NCBI RefSeq assembly: GCF_002939865.1
Contig: NZ_MDEE01000030.1
Location: 1-61,858, forward strand
Origin: Xanthomonas dyei
Lineage (GTDB): Bacteria; Pseudomonadota; Gammaproteobacteria; Xanthomonadales; Xanthomonadaceae
DNA length: 61,858 nucleotides
Direction of reading: 5' to 3'
Shown here: one piece after another, positions 9,551-18,229 of the stretch
Layout: each line of letters begins with the position of its first letter
Position numbering within the stretch: position 1 is the stretch's first letter
Notes under the pieces: generated by a model
The model's database searches: none
What the model saw: only the letters and a program-made list of their open reading frames with translations
What the model was told of the DNA's origin: nothing
Position numbers and translations under genes: made by a program

Positions 9551-9850
9551 CCTCATCCGCCCCTACGGGGCACCTTCTCCCGCAGGCGGGAGAAGGAGAT
9601 GCTCGCGGTCTCCCGCAGGCGGGAGAAGGAGATGCTCGCGGTCTCCCGCAGGCGGGAGAAGGAGATGCTCGCGGTCTCCCGCAGGTGGGAGAAGGAGATG
9701 CTTGCGGTGCTCGGGTGGCAAGGTGTTCGGGTGTCAATGGGAAACGTGATCCACTCGTTCTGTTAATCGTCCTGCAGTTGATCGCCCTGCAATCGCCAGA
9801 GATTCCTTCTCCCGCCCTGCGGGAGAAGGTGCCCGCAGGGCGGATGAGGG
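9551..9850. repeat. pair of inverted REP-like palindromes flanking tandem repeats
   Basis: Near-identical sequences at 9551-9596 and 9805-9850 lie in opposite orientation. Each contains a CCTCATCCGCCC block, a GGGCACCTTCTCCCGC block and the complementary GGGAGAAGG, so each folds into a hairpin. A third copy lies at 59774-59820. The pair brackets about 300 bp of the GH3-GH2 spacer (9447-9855), which carries no gene of its own. This is the intergenic repeat style common in Xanthomonas. It could act as a processing, attenuation or stabilising element in the glycosidase mRNA. Confidence 0.75.
9577..9708. repeat. four tandem 33-bp repeats
   Basis: Four head-to-tail copies start at 9577, 9610, 9643 and 9676. 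Each begins CTCCCGCAGGCGGGAGAAGG (G to T in copy four at the tenth or eleventh base) and continues AGATGCTCGCGGT. Every unit holds a small hairpin (CTCCCGC/GCGGGAG). The copies look like local amplification of the arm of the flanking REP-like element. They read in frame as an 11-residue repeat on the minus strand, but that frame lies upstream of the GH3 start and is not expected to be translated. Confidence 0.9.
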
Positions 9851-9855
9851 CCGCA

Positions 9856-12549
9856 TCACTTCGCTTCGGCCGGCTCCGGCGGCGCACCGGCCAGCGTGCT
9901 GGCCAGGTCGCGCACCTGCAGCGCGGCCTGCACCTGCGCCAGCGGCAGCTTGCTGGAGACGTGCACCGTCAGCGGCTCGCCCGGCAACAGGTCGAAGGCG
10001 TTGTCGGCCACGTTCACTTCCAGATCGCCGAACGACAACCACACCTCGCGCGCCAGCGTGTCGCTGCGCACGGTCAGCGCGTAGCCATCGCCATCGGCGC
10101 GCCATTGGCTGTCGATCTTGGCGGTCGGCAACGCCAGCTGCTTGGCCGGCGCGAAGAACACCACTTCGCGCGACAACAGCTTCTCGCCATCGAACAACTC
10201 GAACACCGCATAGCTGCGCTTCGGGTCTGACTTGCCCAGCAATTGCGCATCGCTGAAGTTGCCCACCTGCAGGCTGCTCAGTGGTTTGACGCTGGCCTTT
10301 TGCTCGCGCTTGCTCAGCACCTTGCCGTCCATGCTCATCACCCGCATGCGCCAACGCGCATCAAGCGGCGTGGTGCGGTCCGACACCAGCGACACCTGGG
10401 TCTGGCCCTTGTCATTACGCAGCGCAGCGATCATCTCCGGCGCATAGAAGCGGCGCGCGTGGTATTGCAGCGCCTTCCAGCGGCCGTAGTAATCCACGCT
10501 GGACCACGACGCACCCGGCCACACATCGTTGAGCTGCCAATACAGCGAGCCCATCGATTGCGGACGCGAGGCACGCAGGTGCGAGGCAGCCAGATTGATG
10601 CCTTCGGCCTGCATCAACTGGCTCAGATACACGAAGCTTTCGAAGTCCTTGGGTTCGCCGAACTCGCGGCGGATGTACAGCATCAGCCGCTTGTTGCCAT
10701 TGCCCTTGTCGAACTTCTGATGCGCGCGCATCACCGGCGATTCCGGGTCCATGTCGGCGGCATCGGCAAACACACGCACGGTGCGCATGTCCGGGAACGA
10801 CTGCAGGCCGTATTCGGACATGAAACGCGGGGTGACGTTGAGGTATTCGGTCACCGGCAGGGCCGGGCCGCCCCACACTTTCCAGTAATGCATGTCGCCA
10901 TCGTTGGCCTGGTCGGCGCCACCGTCGAAATCGGTGCCCGGCGAGGTGGCCCAATACGGCACATCGCGATCGTAGGTGGCCACCACTTCGCGGAACACGG
11001 TGCCGAACAGCGTGGTCATGCCACGCTCGATGCGGGTGCGTTCTTCCGGGTCCACCGACTGCTTGAACTTGACTCGATCGCCCCAGTTTTCCCAGCCGGT
11101 CTGCACTTCGTTGTTGCCGCACCACAACACGATGCTGGGGTGGTCGCGCAGGCGCTTGACCTGTTCGATCGCCTCCTGCCGCGTGTTCTCGCGGAACTCC
11201 ACGTCGTACGGCGGCACTGCGCCACCGAACATGAAGTCCTGCCAGATCATGATGCCCAGCTCGTCGGCCACCTCGTAGAAGTGATCGTCCTGGTAATGCC
11301 CGCCGCCCCACATGCGCAGCATGTTCATGTTGGCATCGCGCGCATCCTGCAAGGTGCTGCGCATGCGCTCCTGGCTGACGCGCGAGGGAAACGCATCCAG
11401 CGGGATCAGGTTGGCGCCCTTGGCGAAGATCGGGATACCGTTGATCACGATCTCCATGCTCTTGCCCCACGTGTCCTTTTCGCGGCGCAGCTCCACCGAA
11501 CGCAGGCCGGTGACGCGCTTGATCTGCTGGCTGTCGCCATCGGCATCGCGCACGCTGGCCACGAAGGTGTAGCGGTCCTGTGCGCCGTAGCCGGCCGGGA
11601 ACCAACGCTTGGGCTTGGCAATCCGCACTGCGAGATCGATGCGGTTCTGGCCCGGGTCGACCACCGCGTCCTGGGTGAACTGGCCGACTTTTTGTCCATC
11701 CGGACCCAGCACATCCAGCGTCACCTGCACCGGGCCGCTGCGGCCGGCCTGCAGTTCCAGCTGCGCCTGCAATTGCGCGCTGTCGGCGTCCACGCGCTGC
11801 TGGTCGATATGCAAGCCGTCCACGCGCACGGCATCCCACGCTTCCACGCGCACGTCTTTCCAGATGCCGGCATTGACCATGCGCGGGCCCCAGTCCCAGC
11901 CGTAGCTATACGGCGCCTTGCGCACGTAGGTGGAACTGTGGCGTCCATCCGGCTCATCGCCGAACGCCGAATCGTAGGCGCCCGGCAGCGCATATGGCTG
12001 CTTGGCCAGCCACGGCTGGATCTTCTTGATCGGCGAGAAGAAGGTGATTTCCAGCACGTTGTCGCCGCGCTTGAGCAGCGATTTGGCGTCCACGCGCCAC
12101 TGCCGGAACATGTTGTCGGCGCTGAGCAGCTTCTTGCCGTTGAGGGTGACCTCGGCCAGCGTGTCCAGGCCATCGAACACCAGTTCCACATGCGCGCGCT
12201 TGAGCGTGGCCGCATCCACGTTGAAGCGGGTCTGGTACTGCCAATCGCTTAAGCCCGCCCACTGGATCTTGCCCTCGTTGTCGCGCAGGAACGGGTCCGG
12301 CACCACCTTGGCGGCGATCAGGTCGGTCTGCACCACTCCCGGCACCTGCGCCGGCATCCAGCTGGCCGCCTTGGGGTAGCTCTTGGCCTGTTCCTGCCCC
12401 GGCACCAGGCGCACCTGCCAGCCGCTGTCCAGGGTCACTGCCGTGGGCGGTGCCGCCCAGGCCTGCGAAAGTGCAAAGGTCAGGGCAAGCCCGAGCCGGG
12501 CGGGAATGAGCGGGGACAGTGCGGGGGCAGTGCGGTGCGACAGGGGCAT
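9856..12549 (-). CDS. secreted GH2 beta-mannosidase
   Basis: 897 residues. The start MPLSHRTAPAL is supported by AAGGAG 8 bp upstream and a signal peptide ending near QAWA. Domain order fits exo-beta-mannosidases of GH2: an N-terminal sugar-binding jelly roll (VPGVVQTDLIAAKVVPDPFL, PYSYGWDWGPR), an immunoglobulin-like domain, the catalytic barrel with WGGGHYQDDHFYEVADELGI, acid/base Glu in LWCGNNEVQTGW (about residue 480) and nucleophile Glu in FMSEYGLQSFP (about 578), then C-terminal beta domains. WGWDWGPR-type segments distinguish mannosidases from beta-galactosidases of this family. It would cleave the beta-1,4-mannose next to chitobiose in the N-glycan core. It starts 21 bp after the GH20 stop, so the two are almost certainly co-transcribed. 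Confidence 0.92.
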   Translation of the reverse strand: MPLSHRTAPALSPLIPARLGLALTFALSQAWAAPPTAVTLDSGWQVRLVPGQEQAKSYPKAASWMPAQVPGVVQTDLIAAKVVPDPFLRDNEGKIQWAGLSDWQYQTRFNVDAATLKRAHVELVFDGLDTLAEVTLNGKKLLSADNMFRQWRVDAKSLLKRGDNVLEITFFSPIKKIQPWLAKQPYALPGAYDSAFGDEPDGRHSSTYVRKAPYSYGWDWGPRMVNAGIWKDVRVEAWDAVRVDGLHIDQQRVDADSAQLQAQLELQAGRSGPVQVTLDVLGPDGQKVGQFTQDAVVDPGQNRIDLAVRIAKPKRWFPAGYGAQDRYTFVASVRDADGDSQQIKRVTGLRSVELRREKDTWGKSMEIVINGIPIFAKGANLIPLDAFPSRVSQERMRSTLQDARDANMNMLRMWGGGHYQDDHFYEVADELGIMIWQDFMFGGAVPPYDVEFRENTRQEAIEQVKRLRDHPSIVLWCGNNEVQTGWENWGDRVKFKQSVDPEERTRIERGMTTLFGTVFREVVATYDRDVPYWATSPGTDFDGGADQANDGDMHYWKVWGGPALPVTEYLNVTPRFMSEYGLQSFPDMRTVRVFADAADMDPESPVMRAHQKFDKGNGNKRLMLYIRREFGEPKDFESFVYLSQLMQAEGINLAASHLRASRPQSMGSLYWQLNDVWPGASWSSVDYYGRWKALQYHARRFYAPEMIAALRNDKGQTQVSLVSDRTTPLDARWRMRVMSMDGKVLSKREQKASVKPLSSLQVGNFSDAQLLGKSDPKRSYAVFELFDGEKLLSREVVFFAPAKQLALPTAKIDSQWRADGDGYALTVRSDTLAREVWLSFGDLEVNVADNAFDLLPGEPLTVHVSSKLPLAQVQAALQVRDLASTLAGAPPEPAEAK

Positions 12550-12570
12550 GGGTGAGTCTCCTTGGATGGA

Positions 12571-14973
12571 TCAGCGCGTGGCGGCGGGGGGCGCCTGCGC
12601 GGTGGTTTCAATCAGTTGGACGGCGCCGATGGCATACAACGGGCCGCGAATCGGCGCAGTGAAGCGCAGGCACAGATCGTGGGTGCCGGTGCGTGCAGGC
12701 AGCGGCGTTTCCAGGGTGAACTGTTCGCCCAGGATGTCGCTCTTGGGCAGTTGCACGCTGGCGATCAGTTCGCCGTCGCAGCCCTGGCGCACTTCCAGCT
12801 CGCCGCCGCGGGTCTTGGCCGGGTACTGCACCACCTTGGATTGCTCGTGCGCCAGGCCGAAGTTGTTGGGCAGGCGCGCGGCCTCGATGCGGATCGCGCC
12901 GATGCCATCCAGGCGTGCCTGCGGATACAGCCGGCAGGCATGAAACAGATCGACGTTGTAAACCGGCGTATCGGCGCCGGTCATCTCCGGCAGCAACGGC
13001 AGGCGCAGGCCGAGCGCGCCGGTCTCCACGCAATCGCGCAGGCCTTGCGTGTCCACGCGCAACAGCGATGCACGGTCGAAGGTGCGGCTGCGCGTGGCCG
13101 CCAGCGGCGCGCCGTCGGCGGTGAAAGCGGTGGCCTTGACCGTGGTCGGCAGGTTGATCGTAAACGGCGCCTCATAGCGCGGCGATGCGGGGCTAGGGTC
13201 GCTGCCGTCCACGGTGTAGTGCAGTGCGCCTGCGCCAGTCTGCGTGCTCAGCGCTACCTTGGCCGGGCTGCCGGCGAGCACCGGGTTGGGGCCGTTTTCC
13301 AGCGCGATATCGGCAGCAAATGCGCCGTCGCTGTAGGCGATGTCCAGTGCCTTGTAGCGCTGCAATTGCGCCGGCAACCGCACCAGAAAGTTTTTCCACT
13401 CGCGTGCGTTCGGCGGCGACCAGGTCATCTCCGCTACCGCCGACAGACGCGGGAACAGCGCGTGATCCACGTGCCAGCGCGAGGGGAGGTATTCGGACCA
13501 CAACGCGCCTTGCGCGCCCAACACATGCCTGGCCTGCTCGGCGGTGAGGTCGCTCGGGACCGGATCGAACGCGTACACCTTCGACAATGGCAACACCGTC
13601 AGACGGCCATTGGGCTCGTCGCTACGCGTGGTCTGCAGGTTATCCAGATACAGCCAGTTGCCGGGCGCAAGCACCACATCGTGTCCCTGTCTGGCGGCGG
13701 TGACCGCACCTTCGACGCCACGCCACGACATCACCGACGCACTGGCCGGCACGCCGCCTTCCAGAATCTCGTCCCAGCCGATCATGCGCCGGCCGTGCGC
13801 AGTTAAATATTGCGCCAGCTGTTCGTTGAACCAGCCTTGCATGGCATGGGCATCCTTGACGCCCAGCTTGCGCATCTGCGCGCGCACCGCCGGCGAGGCC
13901 TCCCATTGATCCTTGACCGCCTCATCGCCACCGATGTGGATGTAGCTGGACGGGAACAACGTCAGCACTTCATCCAGCACATTGGTGATGAAACTCAGGC
14001 TGCGTTCGCTGGTGTTGAACAGATACGGGTTGACGCCCCAGTCCACGCCCACCTGGGTGCGCACGCCGGGGACGCCCACCTCTTCCGGGTAGGCGGCAAC
14101 CGCCGCCTGCGCATGGCCGGGCATGTCCAGCTCGGGCAGCACGGTGATGTGCAGGCGCGCCGCATACGCGACGATTTCGCTGATCTGCTCTTGCGTGTAA
14201 AAGCCGCCGGAACGCTCCGGTGTGCCGTGTCTGCCGGCACCCGGTGGCGTGCGCCAAGCACCGACCTCGGTGAGTTTGGGGTAACGCTTGATTTCGATGC
14301 GCCAGCCCTGGTCATCGGTGAGATGCCAATGCAGCACATTGAGCTTGTGCACCGCCATCGCATCGAGCACATGCTTGACGGTATCCACGTCGTGGAAGTG
14401 GCGCGCCACGTCCAGATGTTGACCACGCCAGCCAAAGCGCGGCCAGTCGCGGATACTGACGCCGGGCACCGCCACCGCGCCCTTGCGCGCATCCGGGGTC
14501 ATCAATTGCCAGGCGCTGATTGCGCCATAAAACAGGCCGGCGCCATCGCGCGCGGCAATGCGGATACCGGTGGCGTCCACATCCAGGCGATAGCCTTCTT
14601 TCTGCGTCACCGCTGCCTGCGCATTGCGTTCCAGGCGGATGCTGGCCGGCGAGGGCGTGGCTTCTGCACGCACTTCCAGTGCAAGCCCACGTGTGCGCTT
14701 GAGCAGGCCGGCAAGATACTCGGCGCTGCGACGCGCATCGGCGTCGCCTGCAACGATCGAGATCACCGTGCCGGTGCCCACGCTGAAACTGCCGGCGTTG
14801 CGCTTGGCCTCCACCGGAGCGGGAATCAGCGGCAGCGGCGCAGTTGTGGAAGGTGATGCCGCATTAGCGCCTGCACTGACCGCTGCCGCTGCCGTGCCTA
14901 AGTCGCGTTTGCCGCAACCGGTGAGCGCCAGTGCGGCCAACGACAGTGCAAGCAACCGCGACGGCAACTGCAT
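12571..14973 (-). CDS. GH20 beta-N-acetylhexosaminidase, lipoprotein
   Basis: 800 residues from MQLPSRLLALSLAALALTGC, a lipoprotein signal with lipobox Cys20; an ATG ten codons upstream is an alternative, as neither has a strong ribosome site. A GH20b-type N-terminal domain (about 45-165) precedes the catalytic barrel, with the acid/base pair Asp350-Glu351 in YIHIGGDEAVKDQW and the conserved HWHLTDDQGWRIEIKRYPKL. A chitobiase/hexosaminidase C-terminal domain (YTVDGSDPSPASPRYEAPF) and a further carbohydrate-binding-like beta domain follow. It releases terminal GlcNAc or GalNAc by substrate-assisted catalysis. Membrane anchoring separates it from the other glycosidases here, which carry cleavable signals. 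It lies between the GH18 and GH2 genes. Confidence 0.92.
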   Translation of the reverse strand: MQLPSRLLALSLAALALTGCGKRDLGTAAAAVSAGANAASPSTTAPLPLIPAPVEAKRNAGSFSVGTGTVISIVAGDADARRSAEYLAGLLKRTRGLALEVRAEATPSPASIRLERNAQAAVTQKEGYRLDVDATGIRIAARDGAGLFYGAISAWQLMTPDARKGAVAVPGVSIRDWPRFGWRGQHLDVARHFHDVDTVKHVLDAMAVHKLNVLHWHLTDDQGWRIEIKRYPKLTEVGAWRTPPGAGRHGTPERSGGFYTQEQISEIVAYAARLHITVLPELDMPGHAQAAVAAYPEEVGVPGVRTQVGVDWGVNPYLFNTSERSLSFITNVLDEVLTLFPSSYIHIGGDEAVKDQWEASPAVRAQMRKLGVKDAHAMQGWFNEQLAQYLTAHGRRMIGWDEILEGGVPASASVMSWRGVEGAVTAARQGHDVVLAPGNWLYLDNLQTTRSDEPNGRLTVLPLSKVYAFDPVPSDLTAEQARHVLGAQGALWSEYLPSRWHVDHALFPRLSAVAEMTWSPPNAREWKNFLVRLPAQLQRYKALDIAYSDGAFAADIALENGPNPVLAGSPAKVALSTQTGAGALHYTVDGSDPSPASPRYEAPFTINLPTTVKATAFTADGAPLAATRSRTFDRASLLRVDTQGLRDCVETGALGLRLPLLPEMTGADTPVYNVDLFHACRLYPQARLDGIGAIRIEAARLPNNFGLAHEQSKVVQYPAKTRGGELEVRQGCDGELIASVQLPKSDILGEQFTLETPLPARTGTHDLCLRFTAPIRGPLYAIGAVQLIETTAQAPPAATR

Positions 14974-15268
14974 CGATAACGGCTTCTCGCCTGACGGCAT
15001 GTCCAACAACAGCGCCCTCGACAACAACATGCGTGGCGTACGGCTGGTGTTGGACATCATGCAATCACATCCCGAAATAGCGGAGAGCGTGTCGCTGCGC
15101 GGTTGCATGCGCGCAGCCAAATGGAACACCACCATATCGCATCGACACCATCGCTCGGTCATACCGATGAGCGCGATGCGCGGCAGCCACGCACAGTAGC
15201 AAAGCCGCAGCGACTCACACAGGCACTGGCGCACGCTTCATCGGCGTGCGCCAGGCATGCAACAGGGA
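14974..15268. other. spacer between GH18 and GH20 genes
   Basis: About 295 bp between two same-strand genes, longer than the 3-21 bp spacers around it. The GH20 frame stays open through it but without plausible protein sequence. It may hold an internal promoter for GH20 onward; no clear promoter or operator was found. Confidence 0.4.
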
Positions 15269-16336
15269 TCAGCGCTGCGCGGTCGGCAGCTCGTCCCACA
15301 CCTTCGGGTCTTCGGCGCCCAGCACCCAGCAGCTGAAGCCTTCCAGACCGTATTGCTTGGCCATCTCGTAGCGTGCCTTGAAGCTACGCGCGTCCGGGCG
15401 GAACACCCACTCGCGCATATCGTCGCGGTAGAAGTAGAACCACGATTCCTGTTCGACCGGATCCCATTGCACGGTGGCGTTCTGTTCGATCGCCAGCGGG
15501 AAGGATTCGTCGGCATCGATATAGGTCGCGGAAATGTTCGACGCCTCGGTGCCGTCTTCCTTCACCGGGTTGCCGGTGAACCAGCGGTAGCCATAGGTGG
15601 CGATGCCCAGCGAGAGCTTTTCTTTCGGTACCTGGGTGGTTGCGTAATCCAGATGCTTCTTCATCCACACCATGCCATCGACCGGGCCGGGCGTGGTCCA
15701 GCGGGTGTGCTGGTCGTAGGTCATGATGCTGATCAGATCCGCCGCCTGGCCCAGCGCCTTCAGGTCATACGCACCGCGCCAGTATTCCCACATCCACTTG
15801 GAAAACTGGCCGCCTTCGGCGTGGCCCGGTGCATTGGGCACCACCGCCACCGACATTTTGAAACCGGCCTTGTGCAGCGCATCGGCGGTCTGCTTCACCA
15901 TCAAGGTGTAGGCGTCGCGATCGGTCCAGGCGATGTTCTCGAAATCGAACTGGAAGCCGTAGTACTTGTGCTGCTTGCCGTGGATCAGCAGCGATTCGAT
16001 CATGCGCTTCTTGGCCGCCTCGTCGTGCATCAGCTTGTGGAAGCCGTCGCGGCCGGTGGTCATCGACAGGATCGGCATCACCCGCAGCTTGTTCTGCTTG
16101 GCGATGTCGTACAGGTACATATTGGGCGTGCCGTTGACCAGGCCATTCTGATCCACGCCATACCAGGTCGGCACCACCACATCGATTTTGTCGACGTTGG
16201 CAATGAACGAGTTGGTCGATTTCTGCGTGTTCATCAGATAGAACAACGCCGTGGGGTTCTTGGCCAGGGCCGGGGCGCAGGCCAGTGCCAGCGAAAGCAA
16301 CATCCAGGTCAATCGTTTGCTCATGGAGGACAACAT
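15269..16336 (-). CDS. secreted GH18 family protein, probable endo-beta-N-acetylglucosaminidase
   Basis: 355 residues (351 if MSKRLTWMLL at 16324 is the start) with a signal peptide ending at APALA. The GH18 barrel is recognisable from VDVVVPTWYGVDQNG, MTTGRDGFHKLM, ISIMTYDQHTRWTTPGPV and LSLGIATYGYRWF. The catalytic strand reads YYGFQFDFENI: the DxE end of the DGxDxDxE signature is intact but the first Asp is Tyr and the second is Gln. This resembles the YaaH/SleL and some endoglycosidase branches more than true chitinases. It begins 3 bp after the GH29 stop. A role in cutting the chitobiose core or trimming chito-oligosaccharides fits the locus, but exact specificity cannot be read from sequence. 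Confidence 0.85.
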   Translation of the reverse strand: MLSSMSKRLTWMLLSLALACAPALAKNPTALFYLMNTQKSTNSFIANVDKIDVVVPTWYGVDQNGLVNGTPNMYLYDIAKQNKLRVMPILSMTTGRDGFHKLMHDEAAKKRMIESLLIHGKQHKYYGFQFDFENIAWTDRDAYTLMVKQTADALHKAGFKMSVAVVPNAPGHAEGGQFSKWMWEYWRGAYDLKALGQAADLISIMTYDQHTRWTTPGPVDGMVWMKKHLDYATTQVPKEKLSLGIATYGYRWFTGNPVKEDGTEASNISATYIDADESFPLAIEQNATVQWDPVEQESWFYFYRDDMREWVFRPDARSFKARYEMAKQYGLEGFSCWVLGAEDPKVWDELPTAQR

Positions 16337-16339
16337 CCG

Positions 16340-18022
16340 TCAGGGAGTAGGGGAAGAAAGGTCGATGCGGAACACGTACGCGCTCTCGCCAACCGGCTTT
16401 ACGGGGAGACGCAGATGCAGGCCATCGGCGCGTTGTTCGAACGGGATCTTCTTGCCGTTGGCCAGCAAAGTGACCCCGCGCACGCCATCGGCCGGCGTGA
16501 GCGAGCGGATCACCGCCTCGCCATCGGTCGGCCAACCCAGCTCGATCGCATACAGCGCGCCAGCGCGGGTGGTGAAGCGGAAATCGTCGGACGTATACGG
16601 CTTGGTCTTGACGTCCTGGAAGGTGCCGCCCACCACTTCGGTCGGGCCTTCGCCATATACGCGCCACGGCTTGCTGTCGTAGATCGCGCCGCCGTTGGTC
16701 TTGAGCCACTTGCCGATCGCCAGCAGGATGCCGCGCTCGGTGTCGGGGATCGAGCCATCGGCACGCGGGCCGATGTTGAGCATCAGGTTGCCGTTCTTGG
16801 CCACCACATCGGCCAGCATGTGGATGATGAAAGTGGGCGATTTATAGGTGTCGTTTTCGATGTAGCCCCACGATGCATTGCTGACCGAGGTATCGGTCTG
16901 CCAATGGGTGGGGTGGATGCCGGTGAGCTGGCCGCGTTCGATATCCAGCGTGCCGGCGCCTTCGGGGAAGGCGCCCAGCTTGTAGTTGACCACCACGCCA
17001 CGATCGGCCTCGGTGCGTGCCGCGCCCTGGTTGTAGTAGTACGCCAGCATCGTTGGCAGGCTGCGCCGGAACGTTGGGTGGGCAATCCACCAATCGAAAT
17101 AGATCAGGTCCGGTTGATAGGTATCGATTAACTCGGTGGTGCGCGCCAGCCAGTCGTCCAGCCAGGCCTGCGACACCGGCGTCCAGTCGTTGGCGACATC
17201 GCCGTCGTCCTTGCCCGGCAGGCGCACCTGCGCCGGGCCGTACAGCGCCGCATAACGCGGGTCGTTGACGTCGGAATCGAAGGTGCGCCCGCCATCGAAG
17301 AACCAGTTGTGTTCGGCGCGGTGCGACGACAAACCGAAGTGCAGGCCTTGCGCACGGATTGCGGTGGACAGCTCGCCCAGCAGGTCGCGCTTGGGCCCCA
17401 TCTTCATCGCGGTCCAGTCCGACAACTTGGAGTCGTACAGCGCAAAGCCGTCGTGGTGTTCGGCCACCGGCACCACGTAGCGCGCGCCGGATTGCCGGAA
17501 CAGCTTGGCCCAGCCAGTGGGGTCGAACTTGGGTGCGGTGAACTTGGGAATCAGATCCTTGTAGCCGCTGGTCGCTTGCGGGCCGTAGGTCGCCACGTGA
17601 TGGGCGAATTCCTTCGAGCCTTGCAGATACATGTTGCGCGAATACCACTCGCTGCCGAACGCCGGCACCGAGAACACGCCCCAATGGATGAAGATGCCGA
17701 ACTTGGCATTGTCGTACCACGCAGGCGATTGATACGCCTTCAGCGCAGCCCAATCGGGGCGGAACGGGCCCTTGCGCGCGCCGGCTTCGGCTTCGCGCAC
17801 CAGCCGCTCGCGTTCGGGCGCGTACTTGGCGGTGGCATCGAGCCACTGCTGGTCGATGACCTCGGGGCTGAGTGTGGTGGCCGTGGCCGCAGTGGGCGAT
17901 TGCGCGCTGAGCGTGGCAGCAGGCAACGCCAGCAGCAGACCGAGCGCGAGCAGTCGCGTTCTGGGTGCAGCTCCGGTGTGGCGGCGGGATGGAGCCGCAT
18001 GGATGCGGCTATCGGTCGTCAT
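16340..18022 (-). CDS. secreted GH29 alpha-L-fucosidase
   Basis: 560 residues. AAGGAG upstream supports the ATG, and a signal peptide (LLALGLLLALPAATLSAQ) follows a basic start. Family GH29 is shown by WYDNAKFGIFIHWGVFSVPAFGSEWY-type sequence, VVPVAEHHDGFALYDSKLSDWT and the nucleophile Asp in DLIYFDWWIAHP (about residue 310), then NLMLNIGPRADGSIP before a C-terminal beta domain. It hydrolyses alpha-linked fucose, expected here to be the core alpha-1,3-fucose or Lewis-type fucose of plant N-glycans. It is the first gene of the five-glycosidase series. The 200-bp region upstream, behind the receptor terminator, should carry the operon promoter. Confidence 0.92.
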   Translation of the reverse strand: MTTDSRIHAAPSRRHTGAAPRTRLLALGLLLALPAATLSAQSPTAATATTLSPEVIDQQWLDATAKYAPERERLVREAEAGARKGPFRPDWAALKAYQSPAWYDNAKFGIFIHWGVFSVPAFGSEWYSRNMYLQGSKEFAHHVATYGPQATSGYKDLIPKFTAPKFDPTGWAKLFRQSGARYVVPVAEHHDGFALYDSKLSDWTAMKMGPKRDLLGELSTAIRAQGLHFGLSSHRAEHNWFFDGGRTFDSDVNDPRYAALYGPAQVRLPGKDDGDVANDWTPVSQAWLDDWLARTTELIDTYQPDLIYFDWWIAHPTFRRSLPTMLAYYYNQGAARTEADRGVVVNYKLGAFPEGAGTLDIERGQLTGIHPTHWQTDTSVSNASWGYIENDTYKSPTFIIHMLADVVAKNGNLMLNIGPRADGSIPDTERGILLAIGKWLKTNGGAIYDSKPWRVYGEGPTEVVGGTFQDVKTKPYTSDDFRFTTRAGALYAIELGWPTDGEAVIRSLTPADGVRGVTLLANGKKIPFEQRADGLHLRLPVKPVGESAYVFRIDLSSPTP

Positions 18023-18129
18023 GGGAACTGCACTCCTTCAAGCGAGACATGCCGGTTGCAGCGCAGCCGGCACGTGGATGGCAAAAGCGGGCCTGGCCAT
18101 GCTCCCTCAACCGCGAAGGGGCGTGGCCA

Positions 18130-18146
18130 GTACCACTCCCTGGTAC
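18130..18146. promoter_or_regulatory. inverted repeat GTACCA-CTCCC-TGGTAC, candidate operator of the glycosidase operon
   Basis: Perfect 6-bp arms are separated by 5 bp, 107 bp before the GH29 start and after the receptor terminator, which is where the promoter of the five-glycosidase operon must lie. A second perfect palindrome, TTGCATGCAA, lies at 18163-18172. GntR- or LacI-type regulators of GlcNAc use are known in Xanthomonas, but assignment of either to this site is not verified. Confidence 0.45.
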
Positions 18147-18182
18147 AACATCGAGCTGTGTATTGCATGCAACGCACAGGTC

Positions 18183-18220
18183 AAAAAAAGCGCGCCACCG
18201 TGGAGGGTCGGTGGCGCGCC
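18183..18220 (-). terminator. rho-independent terminator of the TonB receptor gene
   Basis: On the minus strand GCGCGCCACC and GGTGGCGCGC form a 10-bp perfect stem followed directly by seven T residues (the A-run 18183-18189 on the plus strand). It lies 10 bp after the receptor stop and shows that the receptor and the glycosidases downstream are separate transcription units. Confidence 0.93.
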
Positions 18221-18229
18221 GGTGCTACA

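Noticed and set aside
9577..9708. CRISPR-like tandem repeats
   Set aside because: The 33-bp units are directly adjacent with no spacers, and they derive from the neighbouring REP-like hairpin.
16340..18022. Possible frameshift in the fucosidase because of a weak match to the GH29 C-terminus
   Set aside because: The frame is continuous, of normal length, and ends in a plausible beta domain, so no frameshift is needed.
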